Assembly: GCF_000695095.2 (NCBI RefSeq)
Contig: NZ_CP011454.1
Coordinates: 3,968,001-4,032,000, forward strand
Direction: 5' to 3'
DNA from: Gemmatimonas phototrophica
GTDB lineage: Bacteria > Gemmatimonadota > Gemmatimonadetes > Gemmatimonadales > Gemmatimonadaceae
Length of the DNA stretch: 64,000 nt
Positions within the stretch are counted from its first letter, which is position 1; each line of letters starts with the position of its first letter. Positions 26,054-34,585 of this stretch are shown in pieces. The position numbers were made by a program, and so were the translations under genes. The notes below the pieces were generated by a model that saw only the letters and a list, made by a program, of their open reading frames with translations, did no database searches and had not been told where the DNA came from.

Positions 26054-26094
26054 CCGAATGATTGTAGGGCGGGACGAGCCGGGATGTCATTCGG
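26054..26094 (-). promoter_or_regulatory. leaderless promoter and 8-bp inverted repeat upstream of the dioxygenase
   Basis: Minus strand: ATGACA (26090-26085), 18-nt spacer, TACAAT (26066-26061), then 7 nt to ATG 26053. Both boxes match consensus at five of six positions. CCGAATGA (26054-26061) and TCATTCGG (26087-26094) form a perfect 8-bp inverted repeat with centres 33 bp apart, one arm over the transcription start and one over the -35, a layout suited to a dimeric or looping repressor. Confidence 0.6.
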
Positions 26095-26173
26095 GGTTTG
26101 TTTGGGGCCATCTTCGATGTGCCGGTCTTTGGCGTGCAGTTCACCAATCCAGCCCCAGCGCTTTTCTTTAGGT

Positions 26174-27697
26174 ATGACCACCATCACCCAATCCGACTTC
26201 ATTCAGTCCATCGCGGACGCCCTCCAGCACATTTCGTATTACCACCCGCTGGATTACATCCACGCGCTGGGAGACGCGTACGAGAAGGAACAGTCGCCCG
26301 CTGCCAAGGATGCGATTGCCCAGATCCTCACCAACTCGCGCATGTGCGCCGAGGGGCATCGCCCGATCTGCCAGGATACCGGCAGTGTGGTGGTGTTCCT
26401 GAAGGTCGGGATGAACGTGCGCTGGGACGCAACGCTCTCCATTCAGGAGATGGTCGACGAAGGGGTGCGCCGTGCGTATCTGTTGCCGGAGAACATCCTG
26501 CGGGCATCGATCGTGGCGGACCCGGCGTTCTCACGCAAGAATACGCGCGACAACACGCCGGCGGTGGTGCACGTGGAGTTGGTGCCGGGTGACACGGTGG
26601 ACGTGAAGCTGGGCGCCAAAGGCGGCGGCTCGGAGAACAAGTCCAAATTTGCGATGCTCAATCCGAGCGACAGCATCGTGGACTGGGTGCTCAAGACCGT
26701 CCCCCTCATGGGCGCCGGCTGGTGCCCGCCGGGTATGCTGGGCATCGGGATTGGCGGCAGCGCCGAGAAGGCGATGCTCATGGCGAAGGAATCGCTCATG
26801 GAGCACATCGACATGGCGCAGCTCAAATTGCGCGGCCCGCAGAACAAGATAGAGGAACTGCGTATCGAACTGCACGACAAGATCAACGCCCTGGGCATCG
26901 GCGCGCAGGGGCTTGGTGGGTTGTCCACCGTGCTCGACGTGAAGGTCTGGGACTATCCCACGCATGCGGCCTCGAAGCCCATTGCGATGATCCCCAACTG
27001 CGCGGCCACTCGGCACGCGCATTTTGTGCTGGATGGCAGTGGGGTAGCGCAGTTGCCGGTTCCGAAGCTGAGCGACTGGCCGGATGTCACATGGCGTCCG
27101 GACGTGAACGCCAAGCGCGTGGATCTCGATTCGCTCACGCCGGCCATTGTGGCTACCTGGAAGGCGGGCGATCGGCTGTTGCTCAACGGCAAGATGTTGA
27201 CGGGCCGCGATGCGGCGCATAAGCGCATCGCGGATTTGTATGCAAGCGGTGAGGGGCTGCCGGCCGGGGTGGATTTCACCAACCGGGTGATCTACTACGT
27301 GGGGCCGGTTGATCCGGTGCGTGATGAAGCCGTGGGCCCTGCTGGCCCAACGACGGCGACGCGCATGGACAAGTTCACCGAGATGATGCTGGCCAGGACC
27401 GGTCTGATTGCGATGATCGGCAAGGCCGAGCGCGGTGTGGCAGGGCTGGAAGCCATCCGCAAGCACAAGGCGGCGTATCTCATGGCGGTGGGCGGCGCGG
27501 CGTATCTCGTGTCCAAGGCCATTCGTGCGTCCAAGGTGGTGGCATTCGAAGACCTTGGCATGGAGGCCATCTACGAGTTCACGGTCGAGGACATGCCGGT
27601 CACGGTGGCTGTGGACTCCGCCGGCGACAACGTGCACGAAACCGGTCCAGCGCTGTGGCAGGACAACATCCGGAAGGGCCTGCCAGTGTTGGCGTGA
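26174..27697 (+). CDS. fumA: class I fumarate hydratase
   Basis: 507 residues, typical of the homodimeric iron-sulfur fumarases (FumA/FumB type). Fe4S4 ligands are expected at C66 in RPICQDTG, in GAGWCPPGMLGIG and in PNCAATRHAHF. Other hallmarks are GAKGGGSENKSKFAML and the C-terminal half MLTGRDAAHKRIADL and NRVIYYVGPVDPV. It interconverts fumarate and malate in the TCA cycle. ATG 26174 is 121 bp from the divergent dioxygenase start. The match to the aerobic class rather than to a tartrate dehydratase rests on the single-chain fusion of alpha and beta parts. Confidence 0.96.
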   Translation: MTTITQSDFIQSIADALQHISYYHPLDYIHALGDAYEKEQSPAAKDAIAQILTNSRMCAEGHRPICQDTGSVVVFLKVGMNVRWDATLSIQEMVDEGVRRAYLLPENILRASIVADPAFSRKNTRDNTPAVVHVELVPGDTVDVKLGAKGGGSENKSKFAMLNPSDSIVDWVLKTVPLMGAGWCPPGMLGIGIGGSAEKAMLMAKESLMEHIDMAQLKLRGPQNKIEELRIELHDKINALGIGAQGLGGLSTVLDVKVWDYPTHAASKPIAMIPNCAATRHAHFVLDGSGVAQLPVPKLSDWPDVTWRPDVNAKRVDLDSLTPAIVATWKAGDRLLLNGKMLTGRDAAHKRIADLYASGEGLPAGVDFTNRVIYYVGPVDPVRDEAVGPAGPTTATRMDKFTEMMLARTGLIAMIGKAERGVAGLEAIRKHKAAYLMAVGGAAYLVSKAIRASKVVAFEDLGMEAIYEFTVEDMPVTVAVDSAGDNVHETGPALWQDNIRKGLPVLA

Positions 27698-27721
27698 TCG
27701 CAACGCGTTCCGCTTTGGGCG

Positions 27722-28036
27722 ATGATGATGAGTACCGATAGAGATCTCAAAGCGCTCGAGGCAGAAAACGAGCGTCTCCGAGCGCACATTGCCGAACTGC
27801 AGGCGAAAGCCTTGGCACCGGTCGCAGCGGCGACGGCAATGTCGAAGGCAGACGCGCAGCCGCTCGCCCCCCTCGCACGGCGTGTCCTTGGCCGTGCCAT
27901 CGGTGTGATCATTTTTCTGGCTGGCATCGGCATAGGCTTCGGCATCGCACTCCGCAATCCTGAATTCCGTCGCGGTATTCAGGACGGTTGGCAGGAATCA
28001 ACACAAGGGGCGCAGACGTCGCCTCCCGCACGATAG
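27722..28036 (+). CDS. small coiled-coil/membrane protein
   Basis: 104 residues. Residues about 6-30 are a charged heptad-like coiled coil (LKALEAENERLRAHIAELQA), and residues about 58-78 are one transmembrane helix (AIGVIIFLAGIGIGFGIAL) with a short basic flank. Three consecutive ATG codons (27722-27730) can each serve as start. It lies 24 bp after fumarase and 42 bp before the peptidase, on the same strand. No family recognised; topology suggests a small inner-membrane adaptor. Confidence 0.7.
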   Translation: MMMSTDRDLKALEAENERLRAHIAELQAKALAPVAAATAMSKADAQPLAPLARRVLGRAIGVIIFLAGIGIGFGIALRNPEFRRGIQDGWQESTQGAQTSPPAR

Positions 28037-28078
28037 ACGCTCGCCGTTTTCCAATTTCACTCCTTTCACGGGATCCCG

Positions 28079-29377
28079 ATGATCACTCGTTTTGCTGTCG
28101 CGGTGGTTGCCTTGTGTGTGGCGATGCCACTCGCAGGACAGCAGGCCCCGCAGTATCCCACCAGCTGGGACCCCAAGCTGATGGAGCGTCCCGACATCAA
28201 GTCGGCGATGGCGCTCATTGAGAAGAACTTTCCGCAGCAGGTGGAAGAGTGGGTACGCATCACGGAGATGCCCGGGAAATCGGGGCTGGAACAGGCGCGT
28301 GGGGCCTTCGTGAAGGCGGAGTTTGAAAAGCAGGGACTCAAGCCCACGGTAGATTCGATCGGCAACATCATTGCGGTACGCAAGGGAACAGGCGGCGGAC
28401 CGACCATTGCCATCATGGCGCACATGGACGTGGTGTTCCCCAACGAAACGAACAAGAAAGTGCGCCGCGCTGGCGACACCCTTTTTGCGCCGGGCGTTGG
28501 CGATAACACGGCCTCGGTGGCGAACATGCTCGCCACCCTGCGGACGATGAACGCCACGAAGTTCTCCAGCAAAGGCGACATCATTTTCATTGGCACCACG
28601 CAGGAAGAAGTGGGCCTCAAGGGCGCTGAATACTGGCTGCGCACCAATCCCCGCCCGGACCTGCTGATCGTTCCGGATGGTTCGTACGGCAGCGTCGCGT
28701 ATGGCGCGCTGGGTATCTACTGGACGAAGTACGTGTTCACCGGCCCCGGCGCCCACACGCTGGCATCGCGCGGCCGCCCTTCTCCGGTCAAGGCACTCGC
28801 CGAGGCCATTGAGCGTCTGTACAAGCTCGAGTTCCCCGCCCTGCCCAATGGAGCGGTCATGAACATTGGCCAGGTGCACGGCGGCAACATCTTCAACGCC
28901 GTACCGCAGGAACTGTACTTCACCGTCGACCTGCGCAGCAGCGACCCGGTGCTGCTCGACTCCCTTGATCGCACCATTACGCGAGTCACCAAGGAAGTGG
29001 CGGACGAATTCAAGGTGGGATTACGCGTGGAAGTGGAGCAGAAGAACCAGGCAGGCGGCACGGAGAAACAGCTGGAAGGTGCCCGCGCTCACCCGCTGGT
29101 GCAGACGGCCGTGGATATCAATCGTGCCTTGGGCATGAGTGCCGGGATGCCGGGGGCGCAGGAAGCCGTCGCCACCGGTGCCACCGATGCGAACCCCGGC
29201 GTGGTCCGCAAGATTCCCAGCATCGCCATTGGTGGGTCCAAGGCGAGCGGGGCCCATCAGCTGACCGAATACGCCATCGCCTCAAGCGCTCTGCCCAGCA
29301 CGAAGCTGCTGTATCTGCTGACGGCGACCTTTGCCGATGGCGTAAAAGTCGTGCTACCGGCCAAGATCGTCCCGTAA
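28079..29377 (+). CDS. secreted M20 family metallopeptidase
   Basis: 432 residues. Signal peptide VAVVALCVAMPLAGQ. Zinc-peptidase motifs in order: metal His and Asp in IAIMAHMDVVFP, bridging Asp in GVGDNTASVANML, catalytic and metal Glu in GTTQEEVGLKG, and a C-terminal His in KASGAHQLTEYA. The central lid domain (GPGAHTLASRGRPSPVKA) is present. Members of this clan remove residues from di- and tripeptides or carboxypeptidase substrates. With its signal peptide it acts in the periplasm. The stop lies 3 bp from the convergent gene at 29381. Confidence 0.9.
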   Translation: MITRFAVAVVALCVAMPLAGQQAPQYPTSWDPKLMERPDIKSAMALIEKNFPQQVEEWVRITEMPGKSGLEQARGAFVKAEFEKQGLKPTVDSIGNIIAVRKGTGGGPTIAIMAHMDVVFPNETNKKVRRAGDTLFAPGVGDNTASVANMLATLRTMNATKFSSKGDIIFIGTTQEEVGLKGAEYWLRTNPRPDLLIVPDGSYGSVAYGALGIYWTKYVFTGPGAHTLASRGRPSPVKALAEAIERLYKLEFPALPNGAVMNIGQVHGGNIFNAVPQELYFTVDLRSSDPVLLDSLDRTITRVTKEVADEFKVGLRVEVEQKNQAGGTEKQLEGARAHPLVQTAVDINRALGMSAGMPGAQEAVATGATDANPGVVRKIPSIAIGGSKASGAHQLTEYAIASSALPSTKLLYLLTATFADGVKVVLPAKIVP

Positions 29378-29380
29378 GAG

Positions 29381-30202
29381 CTACGACTGCACCAGATGCA
29401 CGGCGAACCAGACTGACGGGAGCGCCGCGCTCCACACCAGCAGAAACCGATTGAGCCCGAAGATCAACGCGGTGGTCAGGTGAAAACACCAGGCCACCGC
29501 GCTGTATATCAGGCAGGTCGTGGTGTTGAACAACGCGAGGGGGGCCGCCAGTTCAAAGAGGATTACCATCACCGACACCACGCGCAACAGCGCCGGAGCC
29601 TGCGGCACCCACGTAGGCACACCGTACGCCGGGATGGCCAGAAAGCTCCGTAAGGCCTCGCCTGTCCACCAGCTGGGCTGCCTGGCTTTCACCAGCCCGG
29701 CGCGAAAATAGGACAAGAGCAGCTGAGCCGCGACGAACAGCACGGCGCCCTGCGCCAGCCGCGGGGAGGCCATGGGAGCCGTGGCCACGGCGAGACCCAC
29801 GAGCACCGTAAACAACATGCCGTCGCTCCCGCCGTTCACCGTGCCGCGAAAACGAACCGCGGTGAGCCAGAGAGTCATCGCGAGCGCCGCCGCTGAGAGC
29901 GAACCGCCAAGCGTCGATCGATCAGGCCGCGTGGCGACGAATAACAACGTGACAGCCAGCAGTCCCTGCAGGCGCGGCAACTGAAGGAGCGCCGCCGATT
30001 GCAGGAGTGGGCGCCGCCACCCCCACCAGGGCGCCAGCAGGTCGGCTCGCCATACAGCGTGCATCAGGCCGCGCCGCCACAGCGCCTCCTGCTCAAGCGC
30101 AATCGTACAGCACGCCACGGCCGCCAGCGCTTGCATGATGCGAACCACCGCTGGCCAAGTCGCAGACACCAACGCCGGCGGCATTTCGGCCAGCAGCATC
30201 AT
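29381..30202 (-). CDS. HTTM-like membrane protein
   Basis: 273 residues with about seven to eight transmembrane helices. LRSFLAIPAYGVPTWVP, FELAAPLALFNTTTCLIY and the final WCFHLTTALIFGLNRFLLVW resemble the HTTM (horizontally transferred transmembrane, vitamin K-carboxylase-like) family, in which a conserved histidine follows FH near the C-terminus. ATG 30202 overlaps the stop of the 140-residue protein gene as ATGA, so the two are made together. Assignment to HTTM is by topology and these C-terminal motifs only; function unknown. Confidence 0.65.
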   Translation of the reverse strand: MMLLAEMPPALVSATWPAVVRIMQALAAVACCTIALEQEALWRRGLMHAVWRADLLAPWWGWRRPLLQSAALLQLPRLQGLLAVTLLFVATRPDRSTLGGSLSAAALAMTLWLTAVRFRGTVNGGSDGMLFTVLVGLAVATAPMASPRLAQGAVLFVAAQLLLSYFRAGLVKARQPSWWTGEALRSFLAIPAYGVPTWVPQAPALLRVVSVMVILFELAAPLALFNTTTCLIYSAVAWCFHLTTALIFGLNRFLLVWSAALPSVWFAVHLVQS

Positions 30203-30621
30203 GACGGGAAAGCCTCCGGCCGGCTTTCGTAGATCGTGCGCACCGCGTGCGGGTGCAGTGCATCCACCGCAACAATGCGCCACTGCCATTGGCCGTGCGC
30301 GGCCCCCGTATGGTCGGAGCGTTCATGCGTGCGCTCCTCAAGGCTCCACGCTGCGACGGCTGCCACCAGAGCAACGGTAGTGCCATCGTGCTCTCCCGAC
30401 TCCTGCTCAACCGCCAGACGATCCACGATCGCTTGCATGGCCAGGTGCGCCGTCCCCTCCGGATGGTAAAGCACGGCCCAGCGTCCTCGCGCGGGAGCAG
30501 CCAGCGCTGCACGCCACGGACCGGCGACACCATTCTCGGTGAGCCCGCGAATCTCAAGTCGGGGCACATCGGTAATGGCATCGAAAAAAGCCCACGACGG
30601 AAAGAGCAGGCGCCACAACAT
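30199..30621 (-). CDS. hypothetical protein, partner of the HTTM-like protein
   Basis: 140 residues, no signal peptide. It begins MLWRLLFPSWAFFDAITD, then RLEIRG, WAVLYHPEGTAHLAMQAIVDRLAV and, at the end, WRIVAVDALHPHAVRTIYE. No known domain. It starts at ATG 30621 with an extended -10 promoter 5 nt upstream and is coupled to the membrane protein gene by an ATGA overlap. It may be a soluble cofactor of that protein (inference). Confidence 0.7.
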   Translation of the reverse strand: MLWRLLFPSWAFFDAITDVPRLEIRGLTENGVAGPWRAALAAPARGRWAVLYHPEGTAHLAMQAIVDRLAVEQESGEHDGTTVALVAAVAAWSLEERTHERSDHTGAAHGQWQWRIVAVDALHPHAVRTIYESRPEAFPS

Positions 30622-30626
30622 GCTGG

Positions 30627-30635
30627 ACTATAGCA
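30627..30635 (-). promoter_or_regulatory. extended -10 promoter for the 140-residue protein/HTTM operon
   Basis: Minus strand TGCTATAGT (30635-30627) is an extended -10 box ending 5 nt before ATG 30621, consistent with a leaderless message. No clear -35 is seen, as expected for the extended type. Confidence 0.5.
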
Positions 30636-30697
30636 TAATCTCCGGCCGCCGCCGTTCGCCCATTCGACAGCGGGCGTTCGCCGGTGCATCGTCAGGG

Positions 30698-33600
30698 ATG
30701 CGCTTGCTTGCTCGAATCAGTGCCTGCGTCGCCGCCATTGGGCTGCTGACCGCGGCACAGTCGGCTGATGCCCCCTCGCCACCGTCCGCCACCCAACGGG
30801 CGGGCGCGGGCTCGCGCACCCTGGTGTGGGCCGTGGATGGGCTCAGCTTCGAGGCCTTTACCGAGGCCCGTCGGCGCGGCCTCTTTCGCCAATTCCAGTA
30901 CGCAGGGCGACATGTGGCCCCCTATCCATCCATGAGCCACCCCTCGTGGACGGAGATCACCGGCGCTCGGCGCCTGTTTGGCGCACGGGGAACCATGCGG
31001 TCGATCGAAGCAAACTGGTTTGATCTGGACGCCATGCGCGTGCAGGATGATCCCCGCGAGGTGTTTGTCCGACAGGCCCACCCCTTCAACTACATGCGGG
31101 CCTTCGACTGGTTCTTTGATCCGCTCGTGGAGCCGCTCATGTATTTCGACGGGGGCCGCCTCGTGGAGCGGGAACTGGCCGAGGCCGAGCGGAATGTGCT
31201 GGAGCAATTCACCGGCACGCATCATGTAGCCTTCCTCGGCGCGGCCGATGCGCTGGCCCATACACACCTCAACGGCCTGCACCCGTATTTGCGTCGGCTG
31301 GACGCCATGATGACCCGCGTCCTGGATTCGCTATCCCGCCGTGGTGGTCCCCCGGTGGAGAGCTGGATGCTCTCCGATCATGGAAACGCCGGCGCCTTTG
31401 CCGAGGGGGCACCGGAGCGACGGCTCACCCCTGTGTCGCTGGACGCCGCATTCCGTGCGGCCAGGCTCGTGCGCAAGGACTCCGGACAGTTGACGCGCGC
31501 GAATGAAGCGAGTGTGGTGACCCTCGCGTTGGCCAGTATGATCAACGTCTACTTCGCCGATCTGGAGCGACGGCGTGCCTTTGCCGTGGCGGCCGCCGCA
31601 CATGGCGCAGTGGATCTGGTCACGTGGCTCGAAGTGCGTGGCGATGATCGCTACGTCGTCATCTACAGTGCGGTGAAGGGCGAAGCCACATTGCGCTGGC
31701 GCGAGGACGGCGCCGTCGCATACACCGCCCACACCGGGAACCCGCTGGGAATCGCCGAGGCGCTGTGGTCGGCACCGGGGGCCGCACCTCGCTGGGTGCC
31801 TGATGCCACCATGCGCGCGGCAACCATGAATGGCGCCTACCCTGACGCCCCGTTCCGTCTCATGCGTAGTGCCGGCAAGGAGGTGGAGAATGCCCCAGAT
31901 CTCATTGTGAACCTGCGCGACGGATACTGCTGGGCGGGTCCACTGGGACGCTACGTACAGATGGTTCGCACGCATGGTGCGCTGGGTGCACGCGCGACGC
32001 TTGGCCTGGTGGCGAGTACACACACGGCGGTACCTCACTCCGTGCGCAGTCATGAGGTGCTCGCCCTTACCGGCCTCACCGAGCGTGGGCTCTTCAATCG
32101 GGTGCTGTCGCTGGCGCCGCACGACGCTCGCCAGTTGGCCGAGAGTCTGTCCACCGGTTTGCCAATGCTGGCCACCGGACGCGACGACGACCACACCGAC
32201 GCGGCGTTTTTGCGCCGAGTTCGCCCCCTGACCCTGTCGGCGGCCTTCTTTGACTGGTCTGCGCTCCGCGATCTGTCGGCAGCGGTGCGCGGCCCCCCCT
32301 CAACACGCGCCGCGCAGCAACGACGCGTCTCGCGTTCGCGACAGGCGTTGCAACAGGCACGTCTCGTGGATGGGGTGACCACGCACCTCGATACGCTGCT
32401 AGCGCTTGCCGACGAGATTCCGACCGCTTCGACGGCCACCGACACTGACCTCTCACGACTGGCGGAGCGCACGACGGCACGGCTGCGCGCGATACCCGAA
32501 CTGTCGCCCCTGGCCACGCTCTACGACCTCTGGTTTGGTCGGCGTACAACGGCCGCGACGCTGCCGGGTAACGCCGTCCGGCGCGCGGCAATGGCCGTCT
32601 GGACGATGCCCCATTTTCTCGATGCCGCGCTGTACGCCCCGGAAACCGAATCCATTCCCGACACGCGCGACCGCGTCTTTGCCCTGCACTGGCATCGCGA
32701 CCAGCGTGACAAAGTACGGGCCGGTCCCGGCATGTTGCTCAACGACAGCACGGTGGCCCCTCGTCTGTTTACCCAGATCCTGGCGGAACGGGAACTGACA
32801 CGTCGGGTGGAAGGCGCGAGCGTTCCCTTGCTCTATGACGCGCCCGTCGGTGACATCACGGTGGTCTACGCGCCCGGCATCTTTGGCGAGCTGTTCGACG
32901 ATGAGATCTGGCAGCGGGCGTTGCGCAGCATCCGCGAGCGGCTCGGCGTGCGCGTGCTCCCGGCAGGGACCGATGGGCGATGCCGTGCCAGCGACAACGC
33001 CGGGCGTCTGCTGCAGCAGTTACGCGACGATACGCGCCGCCGCACGGGGCGCGGGTATGCCCGCCCCCGCTATGTCATTGTGGGGTATTCCAAAGGCGGC
33101 GTTGACGCCAGCGAGGCGCTGCTGCGCGACACGGTACTGGCGCGTGAACAAGTCGCGGCGCTGGTGACCATTGCGTCGCCGCACCTCGGCACACCCGTGG
33201 CCGAGCGCGCGGATATTCCCGAGGCCGTCTTCCGGTGGTCCGTCGCCCGACCACGTCCGGCATCATGTGACACCACGCGCGCAGTGGAGTCGCTCTGGCC
33301 CGCCAATCGGGCCGGCTTCTGGGGAGCGGCGGGGCGATCGCTGGGCGACGTTGTGCCGCTGTATTCGCTGTCGCTCGTGTCTGACATGGCCGACGCACAT
33401 CCCTGGATGAAGATCACCAAGCGCATTGCCCGGTTCTCCGAAGAGAATGACGGCGTGGTCGCGCAGTCATCATCGCGCTTCCCGACGGAGATTCCGTCGG
33501 TTCATCTGGGAGCGGTACGTGGTGATCATATTGCCGCGCGCAGTGCGTCGGCATTTCCGCAGGAGAGTGTGTTGGAGAGTGTGCTGCTGACACTCAACGA

Positions 33601-34570
33601 AGTGGGGGCCTTGGAGCCACAGGCGGCAAATGCGTGGCGCCGTGCGGTAGCAGCACGGACGCAAGTCGCGGAGACCTCGAACGCAACGACGTTGGGACCG
33701 CAAGCACAGGGCGAGGGGGCCACCACCCTGCCGTTGACGTCTCGGAGCGTCGCACGCCAGCGGCAAACACTTCCGGGTGGCACCGGTGGGTGGACCGCGC
33801 AGCGCACGTTTCGCATGAACGGGCTGGAGTCACTGGCCGAAGGCACGGTCACTGAAGCCACACCGGCGTTGCTGCCTACGGGCATCCGCCTGTATTGCGA
33901 TCAGGAGTCCATGTCGGCGTTCCGCGAGGAGTACGCGTTTCTTTACGACGCCGGGAATGGCGGCAGCGAGAACAACCGCGCGAACGGATTCTCGATTGTA
34001 GGGGCCGATACCCCCAGCGGTCGCGCCTGTCGGCTGCGGACCCAACGCACGGCCATGAAAATGACAACCGTGGCATTCCGCTTTGCACCGGCCGATTTTC
34101 CGGAGTTCTCGCTCAGAGTGCGCGTGGACAGCGGCGTGGCTGGTGTGGCCCCCGGCAAGGGCGGCCGCGGCCGGAACGATGCCACGATCAAGGTGTGGTA
34201 CGTCCTGCGCGACGAGCGACCGGCGAGCAAGAAGCGTCGCCTGCTCTTTGGCTATACGTGGGGAGCCCGTGACGCCAATGGCAACACTCCCGCGGCGGAT
34301 TCACTCATGGAGGCCGGTGCGTCCAGACGGCGCATTGCGTTCTCCGTACTGCCGGAAGCGTGGGTGATCAACATTGGCGGACCGTCGGCAGAGGGCCGCT
34401 GGACTGAGATCCGTCGCGATTTTGCCGCCGATGTACGACGGGCGTTTCCCGGAGTGCCACTGGACGCTCTGCGGGTCATTGCGATCACCGTGCAAAGCGA
34501 CTCCGACGACTCACGCGGTCTCACCGACGTGCTGCTTGATGCGCTCATCATGCAGCCCCTGTCGCGCTAG
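30698..34570 (+). CDS. three-module exported protein: phosphodiesterase-like, lipase-like and DUF3047-like domains
   Basis: 1290 residues with a signal peptide (LARISACVAAIGLLTAAQSADA). Module 1 (about 45-460) is an alkaline-phosphatase-superfamily type I phosphodiesterase: AVDGLSFEAF, SMSHPSWTEITG with the nucleophile position, FLGAADALAHTHL, MLSDHGNAG and a late histidine cluster. Module 2 (about 715-980) is an alpha/beta hydrolase of lipase type: VVYAPGIFGELF, IVGYSKGGVDASEAL with nucleophile S, ASPHLGTPVAERAD, an acid in ENDGVV and a histidine in GDHIAARS. Module 3 (about 1035-1290) resembles DUF3047 (IKVWYVLRDE, LLFGYTWG, GRWTEIRRDF and VQSDSDD). I know of no described protein combining these. 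An alternative start at 30620 only lengthens the pre-signal region. Confidence 0.85.
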   Translation: MRLLARISACVAAIGLLTAAQSADAPSPPSATQRAGAGSRTLVWAVDGLSFEAFTEARRRGLFRQFQYAGRHVAPYPSMSHPSWTEITGARRLFGARGTMRSIEANWFDLDAMRVQDDPREVFVRQAHPFNYMRAFDWFFDPLVEPLMYFDGGRLVERELAEAERNVLEQFTGTHHVAFLGAADALAHTHLNGLHPYLRRLDAMMTRVLDSLSRRGGPPVESWMLSDHGNAGAFAEGAPERRLTPVSLDAAFRAARLVRKDSGQLTRANEASVVTLALASMINVYFADLERRRAFAVAAAAHGAVDLVTWLEVRGDDRYVVIYSAVKGEATLRWREDGAVAYTAHTGNPLGIAEALWSAPGAAPRWVPDATMRAATMNGAYPDAPFRLMRSAGKEVENAPDLIVNLRDGYCWAGPLGRYVQMVRTHGALGARATLGLVASTHTAVPHSVRSHEVLALTGLTERGLFNRVLSLAPHDARQLAESLSTGLPMLATGRDDDHTDAAFLRRVRPLTLSAAFFDWSALRDLSAAVRGPPSTRAAQQRRVSRSRQALQQARLVDGVTTHLDTLLALADEIPTASTATDTDLSRLAERTTARLRAIPELSPLATLYDLWFGRRTTAATLPGNAVRRAAMAVWTMPHFLDAALYAPETESIPDTRDRVFALHWHRDQRDKVRAGPGMLLNDSTVAPRLFTQILAERELTRRVEGASVPLLYDAPVGDITVVYAPGIFGELFDDEIWQRALRSIRERLGVRVLPAGTDGRCRASDNAGRLLQQLRDDTRRRTGRGYARPRYVIVGYSKGGVDASEALLRDTVLAREQVAALVTIASPHLGTPVAERADIPEAVFRWSVARPRPASCDTTRAVESLWPANRAGFWGAAGRSLGDVVPLYSLSLVSDMADAHPWMKITKRIARFSEENDGVVAQSSSRFPTEIPSVHLGAVRGDHIAARSASAFPQESVLESVLLTLNEVGALEPQAANAWRRAVAARTQVAETSNATTLGPQAQGEGATTLPLTSRSVARQRQTLPGGTGGWTAQRTFRMNGLESLAEGTVTEATPALLPTGIRLYCDQESMSAFREEYAFLYDAGNGGSENNRANGFSIVGADTPSGRACRLRTQRTAMKMTTVAFRFAPADFPEFSLRVRVDSGVAGVAPGKGGRGRNDATIKVWYVLRDERPASKKRRLLFGYTWGARDANGNTPAADSLMEAGASRRRIAFSVLPEAWVINIGGPSAEGRWTEIRRDFAADVRRAFPGVPLDALRVIAITVQSDSDDSRGLTDVLLDALIMQPLSR

Positions 34571-34585
34571 CCACACGGGCTGCGG

